Assembly: GCA_963169045.1 (NCBI GenBank)
Contig: CAUJDF010000039.1
Span: forward strand, 124,001 to 188,000
Direction of reading: 5' to 3'
Length of the DNA: 64,000 bases
DNA from: Myxococcota bacterium
Lineage (GTDB): Bacteria; Myxococcota_A; Bradymonadia; UBA7976; UBA1532
This document shows, piece after piece, positions 41,263 through 49,638 of this stretch. The position numbers and the translations under genes are program-made. Each line of letters opens with the position of its first letter. The stretch's first letter is position 1. The notes below the pieces were generated by a model. The model saw only the letters and a program-made list of their open reading frames with translations, searched no databases and was not told the origin of the DNA.

Positions 41263-41324
41263 CGCGCCACGCGACCGAACCCGGCCCCGGAGCATCGATC
41301 CGGCGCCTCGCTTCCAGGGGACAT

Positions 41325-42359
41325 ATGCCCGCCGACGCGCTCCCGGTCCTGAACGAGCCGCTCACCGACCGCTTTCGGCGGCGCATCCGCTATCTCCGCG
41401 TGTCGGTCACGGACCGCTGCAACTACCGCTGCCAGTACTGCATGCCGCTCGAGCACTGGGAGCGCGTGCCGCGTCACGACGTCCTCACGCTCGAGGAACT
41501 GGCCTTCGTGGTGGGCGTCTTCGCAGAGCTCGGGGTGGAGCGCGTGCGCCTCACGGGCGGCGAGCCGCTCGTTCGCCGCGACCTCGACCGTCTCGTGGCG
41601 GCGATCGCCGAGCTGCCGGGGGTTCGCGAGGTGGCGCTGACGACGAACGGCCACCTGCTCGACCGCCAGGCCGCGGCGCTCTATGCGGCGGGGCTGCGCG
41701 GGCTCAACGTCAGCATCGACACCGTGCGGCCCGAGCGCTTCGCCGCGATCACCCGCGGTGGCGATCTCGGGCGGGTGCGCGCCGGCCTCGACGCCGCGCG
41801 CGCCGCCGGCTTCACCGATGTGAAGGTGAACGCCGTCGCCATCCGGGGATTCAACGACGACGAGCTGGCCGATCTCGCCGCCTTCTGCTGGTCCGAGGAT
41901 CTCGTTCCGCGCTTCATCGAGCTCATGCCGATCGGTGATCTGGACTTTCAGGGTCCCGAGCACGTGTTGACGACGGGCGAAATCCTGGCGCGGCTGGGCG
42001 AACGCTTTCCGCTGGCTCCCGACGGGCCGCCGTCGGGCGTCACCATCCGCGGGCCGGCGCGTTACCACCGCGTGACTGCGGGGCCCTTCGCCGGGCGGAA
42101 GGTGGGCGTGATCAGCCCGATGACGGACGACGGCTTCTGCGAGACCTGCAATCGGGCGCGCCTGACCGCGCGCGGCGGACTGCGCGCCTGCCTGGCGAAC
42201 GATGACGAGGTCTCGGTCTTGCAGACGGTGCGGGGCGACGCGCCCCGCGAGGCGCTGATTCGACTCATCGGCGAGGCGGTGCAGGGCAAGCTGCCCGCCC
42301 ACCGGATGCGCGATCCGGCCACGGTGCCGGCGAGCGTCATGACCGGCATCGGCGGCTGA
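41325..42359 (+). CDS. moaA: MoaA, GTP 3',8-cyclase
   Basis: MoaA is the radical SAM enzyme that starts molybdenum cofactor synthesis, making 3',8-cyclo-GTP with MoaC acting next. The 344 residues have the radical SAM cluster C32, C36, C39 (CNYRCQYC), RLTGGEPLVRRD, the second-cluster pattern CETCNRARL followed by LRAC, and the C-terminal Gly-Gly (GIGG) required for activity. The start at ATG 41325 has AGGGGA close upstream. No other moa gene is nearby. ccmE begins 60 bases downstream, so it could be cotranscribed with the ccm cluster. Confidence 0.96.
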   Translation: MPADALPVLNEPLTDRFRRRIRYLRVSVTDRCNYRCQYCMPLEHWERVPRHDVLTLEELAFVVGVFAELGVERVRLTGGEPLVRRDLDRLVAAIAELPGVREVALTTNGHLLDRQAAALYAAGLRGLNVSIDTVRPERFAAITRGGDLGRVRAGLDAARAAGFTDVKVNAVAIRGFNDDELADLAAFCWSEDLVPRFIELMPIGDLDFQGPEHVLTTGEILARLGERFPLAPDGPPSGVTIRGPARYHRVTAGPFAGRKVGVISPMTDDGFCETCNRARLTARGGLRACLANDDEVSVLQTVRGDAPREALIRLIGEAVQGKLPAHRMRDPATVPASVMTGIGG

Positions 42360-42419
42360 AGCGCGGTGCGTGGTCGGTTATACTTGCGCGCGCGAGACTC
42401 GCGACGGGAGAGACGAGCG

Positions 42420-42884
42420 ATGGACACGACGCAGGCGGTCGCGACGAACCGGAAGCCCAGGCGCTTCCCGGGATTGCTCCTCGGCGTGCTGGTGCTGGCG
42501 GGCGGCTTCTGGGCGCTCGTCGGCAGCTCCGCCGGCGAGCCCTACTTCCTCACGGTGGACGAGGCGAACGCTGCGTCCCGCGGGCTCGGCGACCGCCCCG
42601 TCCGCATCAAGGGCGACGCCGTCGTCGGCAGCTACCGGCAGGAGGGGAAGAGCCACCTCTTCCAGATCAAGGGCGCAAGCTCCGTCATCCCCGTGCGGTA
42701 CGACGACAACAAGCTGCCCGATACCTTCCAGATGGCGATGACCGGCGGCCGCGAGATCGTGGCCGAGGGCCGCATGGCTGCCGACGGCACGCTCGTCGCC
42801 ACCGAGATCGTCGCCAAGTGCCCGTCGAAGTACGAAGCCGGCAAGGTGCCGGAGCACCTCAAGACCGCCTCTCCGAACGGTTGA
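42420..42884 (+). CDS. ccmE: CcmE, heme chaperone, Cys-type (CXXXY)
   Basis: CcmE carries heme in the periplasm from CcmC/ABCD to the CcmF ligation step. The 154-residue protein has an N-terminal membrane anchor (~17-34) and the OB-fold domain (VRIKGDAVVGSY, LPDTFQ, IVAEGRM). The residue that binds heme covalently in most bacteria is His in an HXXXY motif; here it is Cys134 with Tyr138 (CPSKY). Cys-type CcmE is known from archaea and Desulfovibrio (System I*). The ATG at 42420 has GGGAGAG upstream. ccmF follows after seven bases. Confidence 0.93.
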   Translation: MDTTQAVATNRKPRRFPGLLLGVLVLAGGFWALVGSSAGEPYFLTVDEANAASRGLGDRPVRIKGDAVVGSYRQEGKSHLFQIKGASSVIPVRYDDNKLPDTFQMAMTGGREIVAEGRMAADGTLVATEIVAKCPSKYEAGKVPEHLKTASPNG

Positions 42885-42891
42885 CCTCCTC

Positions 42892-45066
42892 ATGCTTTCG
42901 CTCGACGCCAACCTCCTCGGGAACGCGCTCGTCCACGGCGCGATCGTCCTGGCCTTCTTCGCGGGCCTGGCCAGCGTCGTGGGCCTCCGTCGTCGGGACG
43001 GCCGGCTCATGCTCGCCGGCGAGCGCGCGGCCTTCGCCGTCACCCCGGTGTTGCTCACGGCGGGGTTGGTGCTCGTGCACCAGTTCGTCACGCACGACTA
43101 CACCAACAAGTACGTCGCGCATTACTCCGACAACAACATGCCCTGGTACTACCTGGTGGCGGCCTTCTGGGGCGGGCAGGCGGGCTCGCTGATGTTCTGG
43201 TGCGTCACGCTGGCGGTCGTGACGGGCTTCGTCGTCTGGCAGAACCGCGACCAGAACCGTGACATCCTGCCCACGGTGATCGCCACGTTGATGGTGATCC
43301 AGCTCTTCTTTCTCGTGCTCATGGTGTACGAGGCCAACCCGTTCGCGGCGTTCCGCATCAACGAGCCGCCCGTGAACGGCCGCGGCCTCGAGCCGCTGCT
43401 GCAGAACCCCGCGATGACGTTCCACCCTCCCAGCATCCTCAGTGGATACGTCTGGTTCACGGCGCCCTTCGCGTTCGCCATCGCCGCGCTGGTCCACAAG
43501 CGCACCGACGACGCGTGGATTCGAACGACGCGCCGCTACGCCATCGTCTCCTGGGCCTTGCTGTCGGTGGGCAACCTGTTCGGCGGCATGTGGGCCTACC
43601 AGGAGCTCGGCTGGGGCGGTTTCTGGGGCTGGGACCCGGTCGAGAACGCGGCGCTCATGCCGTGGATCCTGGCCTCGGCCTACATCCACTCGGTGATGAT
43701 CCAGGAACGCCGGGGCATGTTGAAGGTCTGGAACATGTCCCTGGTGCTGATCACGTACTTCATGACCGTGTTCGGCACCTTCCTCACGCGCTCCGGCCTC
43801 ATCGAGTCCGTGCACACGTTCGCCCAGAGCGACGTCGGCACCTGGTTCGCGTGGATGCTCGCCGCCATCGCCCTCGTGAGCCTCGGGCTGCTGGTCTGGC
43901 GCGTCTCCGACGGCACGCTGGCGTCCGAGAGCAGCCTCGACAGCATGTTCAGTCGCGAGGGCGCCTTTCTGCTCAACAACTGGGTGCTCGTGGGCTGCAC
44001 CGCCGTCGTCCTCTTCGGCACGCTCGGCGAGAAGATCAGCGAGTACTTCTGGCAGCAGACCAAGTACACCTCCACCTGGTTCAACACGTGGATGGCCCCG
44101 CTGGGGCTGCTCCTCCTCTTGTTGATGGGCATGGGGCCGCTGCTGCCCTGGCGGCGCGCGACGCTGTCGAACCTCCGCAAGAACTTCGTGGTCCCGACGC
44201 TCGTGGCCGCCGTGGGCACCGGCGCGCTGGTCGCCATCGACGCCTTCCACGTGCGGCAGCTGCTCGCAGAGACCTCGGTGCCGGTCGGCGAGGTGCCGCT
44301 GGCGCTCCTGCTGCGCTCCTCACACCTGACCGGCGTCTACGCGACGATCGGCTTCTTCGGGGTCCTCTTCGTGGTCTACACGATGGGGCTCGAGTTCGTG
44401 CGTGGCGCCATCGTCCGCGCCCGTTCGACGGGGGAGGCGCTGCCGACGGCGCTCGCGCGCCTCGTGGCCAAGAACCAGCGGCGCTACGGCGGCTACATCA
44501 CGCACGTGGGCTTTGCGCTGCTCTTCCTCGGTTTCATCGGCACGGGCCTGAAGACCGAGCTCGACCTTCACTTCACGCAGAAGGGCGCCACGCACACGAT
44601 CGAAGGGCATCAGCTGACGTTCGACGGGTTCCAGCGCACCGACAATCGCGAGTTCGAAGAGTGGTTCGCGAAGTTCCGCGTCCACCAGCTCGACGAAGCC
44701 GGGCAGCCGGGCGCCGAGATCGGCCTGCTGCACCCCTCGCGCCGCATGTACCACGGCGCCAACGTACGGATGTCGCGCACGACGACGGAGAAGGACGAGA
44801 TCCACGGCTGGAAGGGCAACCTGTACCTGTCGCTGGTCTCGTTCGCGCCGCAGATGGGCACGGTCGACGTCGTCGCGCACTACAACCCGATGATCATCTG
44901 GATGTGGATCGGCGGCGCGTTCTTGTTGGTCGGCGTGGCCTTCGCGATCTGGCCCGAGGCGTCGAAGTACCCCGTGTTCGCTGCCGCCCGGCGGCGCGCC
45001 CGCGATGCGACCCCCGATGCGGTGCCCGACGCCGCGAACCTCGCCCGACAGCAGATGGACGGTTGA
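42892..45066 (+). CDS. ccmF: CcmF, cytochrome c heme lyase subunit
   Basis: CcmF transfers heme from CcmE to apocytochrome c CXXCH sites. It is a polytopic inner-membrane protein of 724 residues, with more than ten hydrophobic segments. The tryptophan-rich WWD segment is at about 237-252 (WAYQELGWGGFWGWDPVEN). A large periplasmic loop lies between ~555 and ~665. A TM segment comes near the end, followed by a ~30-residue tail. Length is normal for the family (~650-720). It lies between ccmE and the CcmI-like gene. In this cluster it would have to work without CcmH unless that is encoded elsewhere. Confidence 0.96.
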   Translation: MLSLDANLLGNALVHGAIVLAFFAGLASVVGLRRRDGRLMLAGERAAFAVTPVLLTAGLVLVHQFVTHDYTNKYVAHYSDNNMPWYYLVAAFWGGQAGSLMFWCVTLAVVTGFVVWQNRDQNRDILPTVIATLMVIQLFFLVLMVYEANPFAAFRINEPPVNGRGLEPLLQNPAMTFHPPSILSGYVWFTAPFAFAIAALVHKRTDDAWIRTTRRYAIVSWALLSVGNLFGGMWAYQELGWGGFWGWDPVENAALMPWILASAYIHSVMIQERRGMLKVWNMSLVLITYFMTVFGTFLTRSGLIESVHTFAQSDVGTWFAWMLAAIALVSLGLLVWRVSDGTLASESSLDSMFSREGAFLLNNWVLVGCTAVVLFGTLGEKISEYFWQQTKYTSTWFNTWMAPLGLLLLLLMGMGPLLPWRRATLSNLRKNFVVPTLVAAVGTGALVAIDAFHVRQLLAETSVPVGEVPLALLLRSSHLTGVYATIGFFGVLFVVYTMGLEFVRGAIVRARSTGEALPTALARLVAKNQRRYGGYITHVGFALLFLGFIGTGLKTELDLHFTQKGATHTIEGHQLTFDGFQRTDNREFEEWFAKFRVHQLDEAGQPGAEIGLLHPSRRMYHGANVRMSRTTTEKDEIHGWKGNLYLSLVSFAPQMGTVDVVAHYNPMIIWMWIGGAFLLVGVAFAIWPEASKYPVFAAARRRARDATPDAVPDAANLARQQMDG

Positions 45067-45070
45067 TCGG

Positions 45071-45664
45071 ATGCTCCTGTTCCTCGCCCTCGTCGGCGTC
45101 CTCGTCGCCGGCTACTTCGTCTACCTCGCCCTCAAGCCCCTGGTTCAGTCCGGCGTCGTGACCGACGCCGACTGGCGGCGCATGGAGGACGAGTCGAGCG
45201 AGCTGCTGTCGCGGCGTGACCGGCTCGTCGAGGAGCTGCGCGACCTCGAGTTCGAAGCGGCGCTGCACAAGCTGAGCGACGGCGACCTGGCCGAGCTGCG
45301 CGCGCGCTACGAGGCCGAGGCGGTCGACGTCGTCCGCCGGCTGGACGAGGGGGCCGAGCAGTATCAACAGCGCATCGACCAGGCCGTCGACAAGGCGCGC
45401 GCCACCGAGAACGCGCCCGCGGTCGCGGCTGAACCGACGCTCGCGGACGGAGCCGAGCCTGCCGCCAACACGGTCGAGGGTGCCACCCCACCGACGACGT
45501 CGTGCCGCGCCTGCGCGACGGCGCTGCCGGCCGACGCCGCGTTCTGCGATGCGTGCGGCGCGGTCCAGGCGGCGGCGACGTGCGAAGCCTGCGGCGCCAC
45601 GAACCGCCTCGGCGCGCGTTTCTGCAAGGCGTGTGGCGGCAACCTCGTGCGGGAGAGCGCGTGA
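45071..45664 (+). CDS. CcmI-like anchored protein with double zinc ribbon
   Basis: This 197-residue protein has one N-terminal TM segment (~2-20), then a helical segment (~35-100; LLSRRDRLVEELRDLEFEAAL, LSDGDLAELRARY) that resembles the first cytoplasmic part of CcmI/CycH. After a linker come two treble-clef zinc ribbons with eight cysteines in CXXC pairs (CRAC, CDAC, CEAC, CKAC). The TPR domain of true CcmI is missing. The zinc ribbons are presumably cytoplasmic, opposite the side where cytochromes mature. It starts four bases after ccmF and its stop overlaps the next start, so it belongs to the ccm operon. The CcmI relation is inferred. Confidence 0.7.
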   Translation: MLLFLALVGVLVAGYFVYLALKPLVQSGVVTDADWRRMEDESSELLSRRDRLVEELRDLEFEAALHKLSDGDLAELRARYEAEAVDVVRRLDEGAEQYQQRIDQAVDKARATENAPAVAAEPTLADGAEPAANTVEGATPPTTSCRACATALPADAAFCDACGAVQAAATCEACGATNRLGARFCKACGGNLVRESA

Positions 45665-46977
45665 TGCGGCGCCTGATCGCTCTGCTCGTCCTCGCGCCGC
45701 TGGCGGCCTTCGCCCAGTACGCGGCGCCCGGGTCCCAGGGGGCCGAGCCGCCCCCCGCCGCCCCGCAGCCGCCGGCGCCCGCGCTCGCCCCCGAGGCCGC
45801 TGCGGCCAGCCCGGCGCCGGCGCAGCCCGGCCTGCCCCCGTTCCTCGCCCAAATGCAGCGCCACGACGTCGAGGTCCGCGTCGTGCGCGAAGGCGGCGGT
45901 CCGCTCGTTGACGCCCCCGTGATGTTCCACATCACCGCCGGCGGCGCCCGCGTCCGCGAGTATCCGGGCAAGACCGACGCGCAGGGCGTCGCCCGGTTCG
46001 TCGGCATCCCGACGAACCCCGAGGTGCAGAACCAGATCGGGTACGTCGTCGACGTGCAGAGCGACGGCGTCGTCTTCCCGTTCGCGGTCGACCGCATCCC
46101 GACCGACGGCGGCCGCCTCGAGCTGAGCGTGCCCGCCGTCGGCGTCGACACGTCCGTGCTCCGGGTCGAGCACGGCATGATCGAGCTCTTCCCCGACGAG
46201 GAGTCGCTGGTCGCCCGCCACGAGATGCGCCTCTTCAACGACAGCGCGAGCGCGGTGAACGTCGCGACGCTGCCCGGCGGCGGCCTCGCGCTGCCGCTCC
46301 CCGAGGGCGCCAAGCACCCGGAGCTGCATGGCGGCACCGACGGCGATCTCGTCGAGGTGCGTGGCACCGACCTGATCTACAAGGGCCTGGTGCTGCCGGC
46401 GGGCAGCCCGCCGGCGATGATCCGCGTGATCTACACCATCCCGTATGGTCCCCGGACGTTCGCGTGGCGGCAGACGCTGCCGGTGCGCGCCTCGGGCGGC
46501 ATGGTGATCGTCAGCCGCGACAAGCAGCCGCAACAGCAGACGGCGGTGCCGCTCGAGCTCGTCGCCGGCGATCCGGGGATGACGGTCGAGGACTCCGCGC
46601 TCGACGGAGGGCGCCGCTTCCAGGTGCTGCGCGGCGACGGATTGAAGCTGGGCGCGGGGCAGGCGATGCAGTTCGCCGTGAAGGGTCTGCCCTCGGCCCG
46701 CGGACCGGGCATCTACGTGCTCCTCGTGGCCGTCGCGCTGGTGCTGCTCGTGGTGCTCTTCGGCTTCCGCCGTTCGCCCGCCGAGGCGGGGTCGGAGCGC
46801 CTCTCGCGCGCGCACCTCGAGATCGAGCGGGACCGCCTCGTCACCGCGCTGCGTCGCATGCGAAAGGCCGTCCAGCGCGGCCAGATGAGCCAGACCCGGT
46901 TCGAGCGCGAGCAGGAGGCGATCAACGCCCGCCTCGTCTCGATCTTCCGCGCCCTCGATCGGCTGGATGCCCGTTGA
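45664..46977 (+). CDS. Uncharacterised ccm-locus protein: secreted domain, C-terminal TM and cytoplasmic coiled coil
   Basis: The product has 437 residues. A signal peptide (MRRLIALLVLAPLAAFAQ) is followed by a Pro/Ala linker, then a beta-rich region (~58-345) that begins like a carboxypeptidase-regulatory or Ig-like domain (VRVVREGGGPLVDAPVMF, KTDAQGVARFVGIP). One TM segment (~352-372, [18 protein letters not shown]) leads to a cytoplasmic tail with a helical hairpin (ERDRLVTALRRMRKAVQRG, ARLVSIFRALDRLD) similar in pattern to the CcmI N-terminal helices. There is no CXXC thioredoxin or CcmH motif. It overlaps the previous gene by one base and ccmA by four. I do not know its function; its place in the operon argues for a role in cytochrome c maturation. 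Confidence 0.65.
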   Translation: MRRLIALLVLAPLAAFAQYAAPGSQGAEPPPAAPQPPAPALAPEAAAASPAPAQPGLPPFLAQMQRHDVEVRVVREGGGPLVDAPVMFHITAGGARVREYPGKTDAQGVARFVGIPTNPEVQNQIGYVVDVQSDGVVFPFAVDRIPTDGGRLELSVPAVGVDTSVLRVEHGMIELFPDEESLVARHEMRLFNDSASAVNVATLPGGGLALPLPEGAKHPELHGGTDGDLVEVRGTDLIYKGLVLPAGSPPAMIRVIYTIPYGPRTFAWRQTLPVRASGGMVIVSRDKQPQQQTAVPLELVAGDPGMTVEDSALDGGRRFQVLRGDGLKLGAGQAMQFAVKGLPSARGPGIYVLLVAVALVLLVVLFGFRRSPAEAGSERLSRAHLEIERDRLVTALRRMRKAVQRGQMSQTRFEREQEAINARLVSIFRALDRLDAR

Positions 46978-47702
46978 AGTCCGCCGCTCGTCGGCCGCCC
47001 TTCGACGCGGTGCGGGTGAAGGGCGCCTCCCGCCTTTACGACGACCATTACGCGCTGGTGAACCTCACGACCGCCTTCCCGGCGGGCTCCGTGACCGCGC
47101 TGCTCGGGCCGAACGGGGCGGGGAAGTCGACGCTGCTCTCCCTGCTGTCGACGGTGGTGCGTCCGACGGAGGGCGAGGTGTGCTTCGGTGACCTGTCCGC
47201 GGTCGATGCGCCGGCGCACTTGCGGCGCCTCATCGGCTTCGTCGGACACCGGACGATGCTTTACGGCGCGCTGACGGCGCGCGAAAACCTCAGGTTTTAC
47301 GGGCGGTTGTATGGCGTCTCCGATCTCGAGGCGCGCGTCGACGCGATGGTCGAGGCGGTGGGCCTCGGCTTCGACCGGGACCGGCCCGTCGAGGGGTTCA
47401 GCCGCGGTATGGCGCAGCGCCTCACGCTCGCGCGGGCGCTGCTCCCGGATCCGGCGGTGCTGCTGCTGGACGAACCACTCACCGGTCTCGACCGGGAAGG
47501 CATCCGGACGGCGGTCCGCCTCGTGGCCGCCCAGCGCGACGCCGGGGCCGTCGTCGTGATGGCGACCCACGACCTCGGGGCCGTGAGCGACCTGTGCGAC
47601 CGCGCCCTGGTGCTGCGCCGCGGGCGCCGCGCCTACGACGGTCCCGTCGACGGCGATCTCACCGGGCTCTACGAGTCGCATGTGGCGGGGGCGGCGCGGT
47701 GA
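46974..47702 (+). CDS. ccmA: CcmA, heme-handling ABC transporter ATPase
   Basis: CcmA is the ATPase of the CcmAB(CD) complex that releases heme-loaded CcmE. The 242-residue product has Walker A GPNGAGKST (~45-53), the signature region FSRGMAQRLTLARAL (~142-156), Walker B VLLLDEP and the switch His in MATHDLG. The start is TTG 46974 in a TTGA overlap with the preceding gene; later in-frame GTG codons near 47010 are possible. Order ccmA-B-C-D is standard. Confidence 0.92.
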   Translation: MKSAARRPPFDAVRVKGASRLYDDHYALVNLTTAFPAGSVTALLGPNGAGKSTLLSLLSTVVRPTEGEVCFGDLSAVDAPAHLRRLIGFVGHRTMLYGALTARENLRFYGRLYGVSDLEARVDAMVEAVGLGFDRDRPVEGFSRGMAQRLTLARALLPDPAVLLLDEPLTGLDREGIRTAVRLVAAQRDAGAVVVMATHDLGAVSDLCDRALVLRRGRRAYDGPVDGDLTGLYESHVAGAAR

Positions 47703-48382
47703 GCGGCGGTTACCTCGACATCGTCCTCACGATGCTCGTGAAGGACCTGCGCATCGAGCTGCGATCCAAAGAGGTCCTGCTCACGCTGCTCCTCTTCGGC
47801 CTCGTGATGGTGCTGGTCTTCGCGTTCGGCTTCGCCACCGACCCGGCGGTGAGCCGCGCCGTGATGCCGGGCATTCTGTGGACGACGCTCCTCTTCAGCG
47901 GCACGCTCGCCATCGGCCGGACGTTCGCTCGCGAGTCCAAGGACGGCGCCTTCACCGCGCTCGTGCTGTCGCCCGCCGCCCGCAGCGCGGTGCTCCTCGC
48001 CAAAATCATCGCGAACATCGGGCTGATGGCGCTGGTCATGGTGCTGCTCGTGCCGGTGCTCGCCGTGATGCTGCGAGTGGATCTGTCGCCGCACGCGGGT
48101 ATCATCGCGCTCCAGATCGGCCTGGGGGCGGTGGGGTTCACGGTCGTCGGCACGCCGCTGGCGGTGATGGCGGTCAACGCCCGCTTCGCCGAGGTCCTGC
48201 TGCCGCTGGTGGTCTTCCCGCTGGCGTCGCCGGTGCTGATCGCGGGCGTCAACGCCACCGGGGCGGTCCTGGGCACGGTGGTCGACCCCGATCCGGCCCC
48301 GTGGATGAAGCTGATGACGGCCTTCGACGCCATCTACGCCGTCGGCGGCCTGTTCCTGTTCGAACGGATGGTGACCGAGTGA
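47699..48382 (+). CDS. ccmB: CcmB, heme-handling ABC transporter permease
   Basis: CcmB is the membrane subunit paired with CcmA. The 227 residues give six hydrophobic segments. Family features include LVKDLRIELRSKEVLLTLLLFGL at the start (conserved in the first cytoplasmic helix), LWTTLLFSGTLAIGRTFARE, and FPLASPVLIAGVNATGAVL. The start is GTG 47699 and overlaps ccmA by four bases; the stop overlaps ccmC by four. Confidence 0.94.
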   Translation: MSGGYLDIVLTMLVKDLRIELRSKEVLLTLLLFGLVMVLVFAFGFATDPAVSRAVMPGILWTTLLFSGTLAIGRTFARESKDGAFTALVLSPAARSAVLLAKIIANIGLMALVMVLLVPVLAVMLRVDLSPHAGIIALQIGLGAVGFTVVGTPLAVMAVNARFAEVLLPLVVFPLASPVLIAGVNATGAVLGTVVDPDPAPWMKLMTAFDAIYAVGGLFLFERMVTE

Positions 48383-49056
48383 AGGTCTTCCCCGCGCTGA
48401 CGGCCGTGGCGACGGCCGGCGTTCTCGCCGCGCTGTACATGGTGTTCGAGTACGCGCCCCTCGAGGCCGACATGGGCGTCGTGCAGAAGATCTTCTACTT
48501 CCACCTGCCGAGCGCGTGGCTCTGTTACCTCGGCTTCCTCATCGGGGCCGGCGCGAGCGCTGGTTACCTGTGGGGGAAGGGACCGAAGTGGGACCTGTTC
48601 GCGCTGAGCGCCGTCGAGGTGGGTCTGTTGTTCGGCGCAATCGTCCTCGTCACCGGGCCGTTGTGGGCGAGGCCGGTGTGGGGCGTGTGGTGGAAGTGGG
48701 AGCCCCGGCTCACCACGATGTTGCTGCTCATCATCTTCTACGCGGCCTACTGGGTGCTGCGCGTCTATGGCGGCGAGAGCGAGGGCGTGCGTCGCTTCGC
48801 CGCCGCGCTCGGTGTGTTCGGCGCGCCGAACATCTACTTCGTGAACCAGGCGGTGAAGATGTGGCGCGGGGTCCATCCCGACGTCATTCGCGGCGGTGGC
48901 CTCGCGCCGTCGATGTGGACGGCGGTGTGGGTGTCGCTCGCGGCGCTGTTGCTCGTCTTCGCGCTGCTGTTGACGTTGCGCTATCGCGCCCGCCGGGATG
49001 AGCGCGCCGCTCGTCTGCTGCGTCGCCGCCTCGGTCGCATCGGAGGACTCTCATGA
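48379..49056 (+). CDS. ccmC: CcmC, heme delivery to CcmE
   Basis: CcmC binds heme with its periplasmic WWD domain and two flanking His and loads it onto CcmE. The 225 residues form six TM segments. The WWD motif is WGVWWKWEPRLTT, with Glu where most homologs have Asp. The flanking His residues are in FHLPSAW and RGVHPDV. The start is GTG 48379 (GTGA overlap with ccmB). Pairing with a Cys-type CcmE means the heme-transfer chemistry should follow the System I* variant. Confidence 0.94.
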   Translation: MKVFPALTAVATAGVLAALYMVFEYAPLEADMGVVQKIFYFHLPSAWLCYLGFLIGAGASAGYLWGKGPKWDLFALSAVEVGLLFGAIVLVTGPLWARPVWGVWWKWEPRLTTMLLLIIFYAAYWVLRVYGGESEGVRRFAAALGVFGAPNIYFVNQAVKMWRGVHPDVIRGGGLAPSMWTAVWVSLAALLLVFALLLTLRYRARRDERAARLLRRRLGRIGGLS

Positions 49057-49352
49057 GACGCATCCTCGCCGCCGCCTTGCTCGCCGGCGGCCTGTGGGCG
49101 GCGCCGGCCGCCGCCCAGGAGACCCCGGCCTCTGCGCCGTCGGGCGCCGTGGAGCAGGTCACGAGCTTCGCGGCGGGCAGCAACGAAGGCATGAAGTACC
49201 GGCACCTGTGGCTCGCCTACGGTGCCATCTGGCTGCTGGTCTTCGGCTTCGTGTGGCGCACCTGGCGGCGCCAGCGCGACACCGACACGGAGCTCGAGGA
49301 CCTGCGTCGCCGCCTCGTCGCCCTGGAGGGACGCGATGGACCCGGCGACTGA
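49053..49352 (+). CDS. ccmD: CcmD-like protein
   Basis: CcmD is a small membrane protein that holds CcmC and CcmAB with CcmE. This 99-residue version is longer than the usual ~50-70 because it begins with a signal-like segment (MRRILAAALLAGGLWAAPA) and a short Ala/Ser/Glu-rich stretch before the CcmD-type TM helix (HLWLAYGAIWLLVFGFVW) and its basic tail (RTWRRQR, then ELEDLRRRL). It overlaps the ccmC stop by four bases. The call rests on position, topology and the charged helix after the TM. Confidence 0.78.
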   Translation: MRRILAAALLAGGLWAAPAAAQETPASAPSGAVEQVTSFAAGSNEGMKYRHLWLAYGAIWLLVFGFVWRTWRRQRDTDTELEDLRRRLVALEGRDGPGD

Positions 49353-49506
49353 CCTCCTCGCCGTCCCGCCGGCGACCCACGTCCTCTACATTCCGTTCGT
49401 GCTGCTCGTCGGTCTGATCATCGGCTTCATCCTCGGCCGCAAGGCTGGCATCAAGGAAGGCAAGGCCCAGTTCCTGGGCGCCGGCCCCGACGACGAAGAG
49501 GACTGA
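49336..49506 (+). CDS. Small single-pass membrane protein ending the ccm operon
   Basis: The predicted product has 56 residues, with one TM helix (~20-37, IPFVLLVGLIIGFILGR), a short basic stretch (KAGIKEGK) and an acidic end (PDDEED). Its ATG (49336) lies inside the ccmD-like gene, a 17-base overlap, so translation is probably coupled. I do not recognise a family. As the last gene of the operon it may be a further Ccm subunit. Confidence 0.6.
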   Translation: MDPATDLLAVPPATHVLYIPFVLLVGLIIGFILGRKAGIKEGKAQFLGAGPDDEED

Positions 49507-49527
49507 TTCGGGAGCGGGGGCGGATCG

Positions 49528-49551
49528 ACGGGCCGTCCGTTGACGGCCCGT
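49528..49551 (+). terminator. Hairpin after the ccm operon
   Basis: ACGGGCCGTC (49528-49537), a CGTT loop and GACGGCCCGT (49542-49551) form a perfect 10-bp stem, extendable by one G-C pair, 21 bases after the last ccm stop. No U-tract follows. Confidence 0.5.
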
Positions 49552-49638
49552 CCCGTGGCGGACGCGGCTTGGACTCGAGTTTCGCCATCTTCGGCTGTCG
49601 GCGGCCGGCCCCGATCGGCCGCCGCTGTGTTGCTCACC

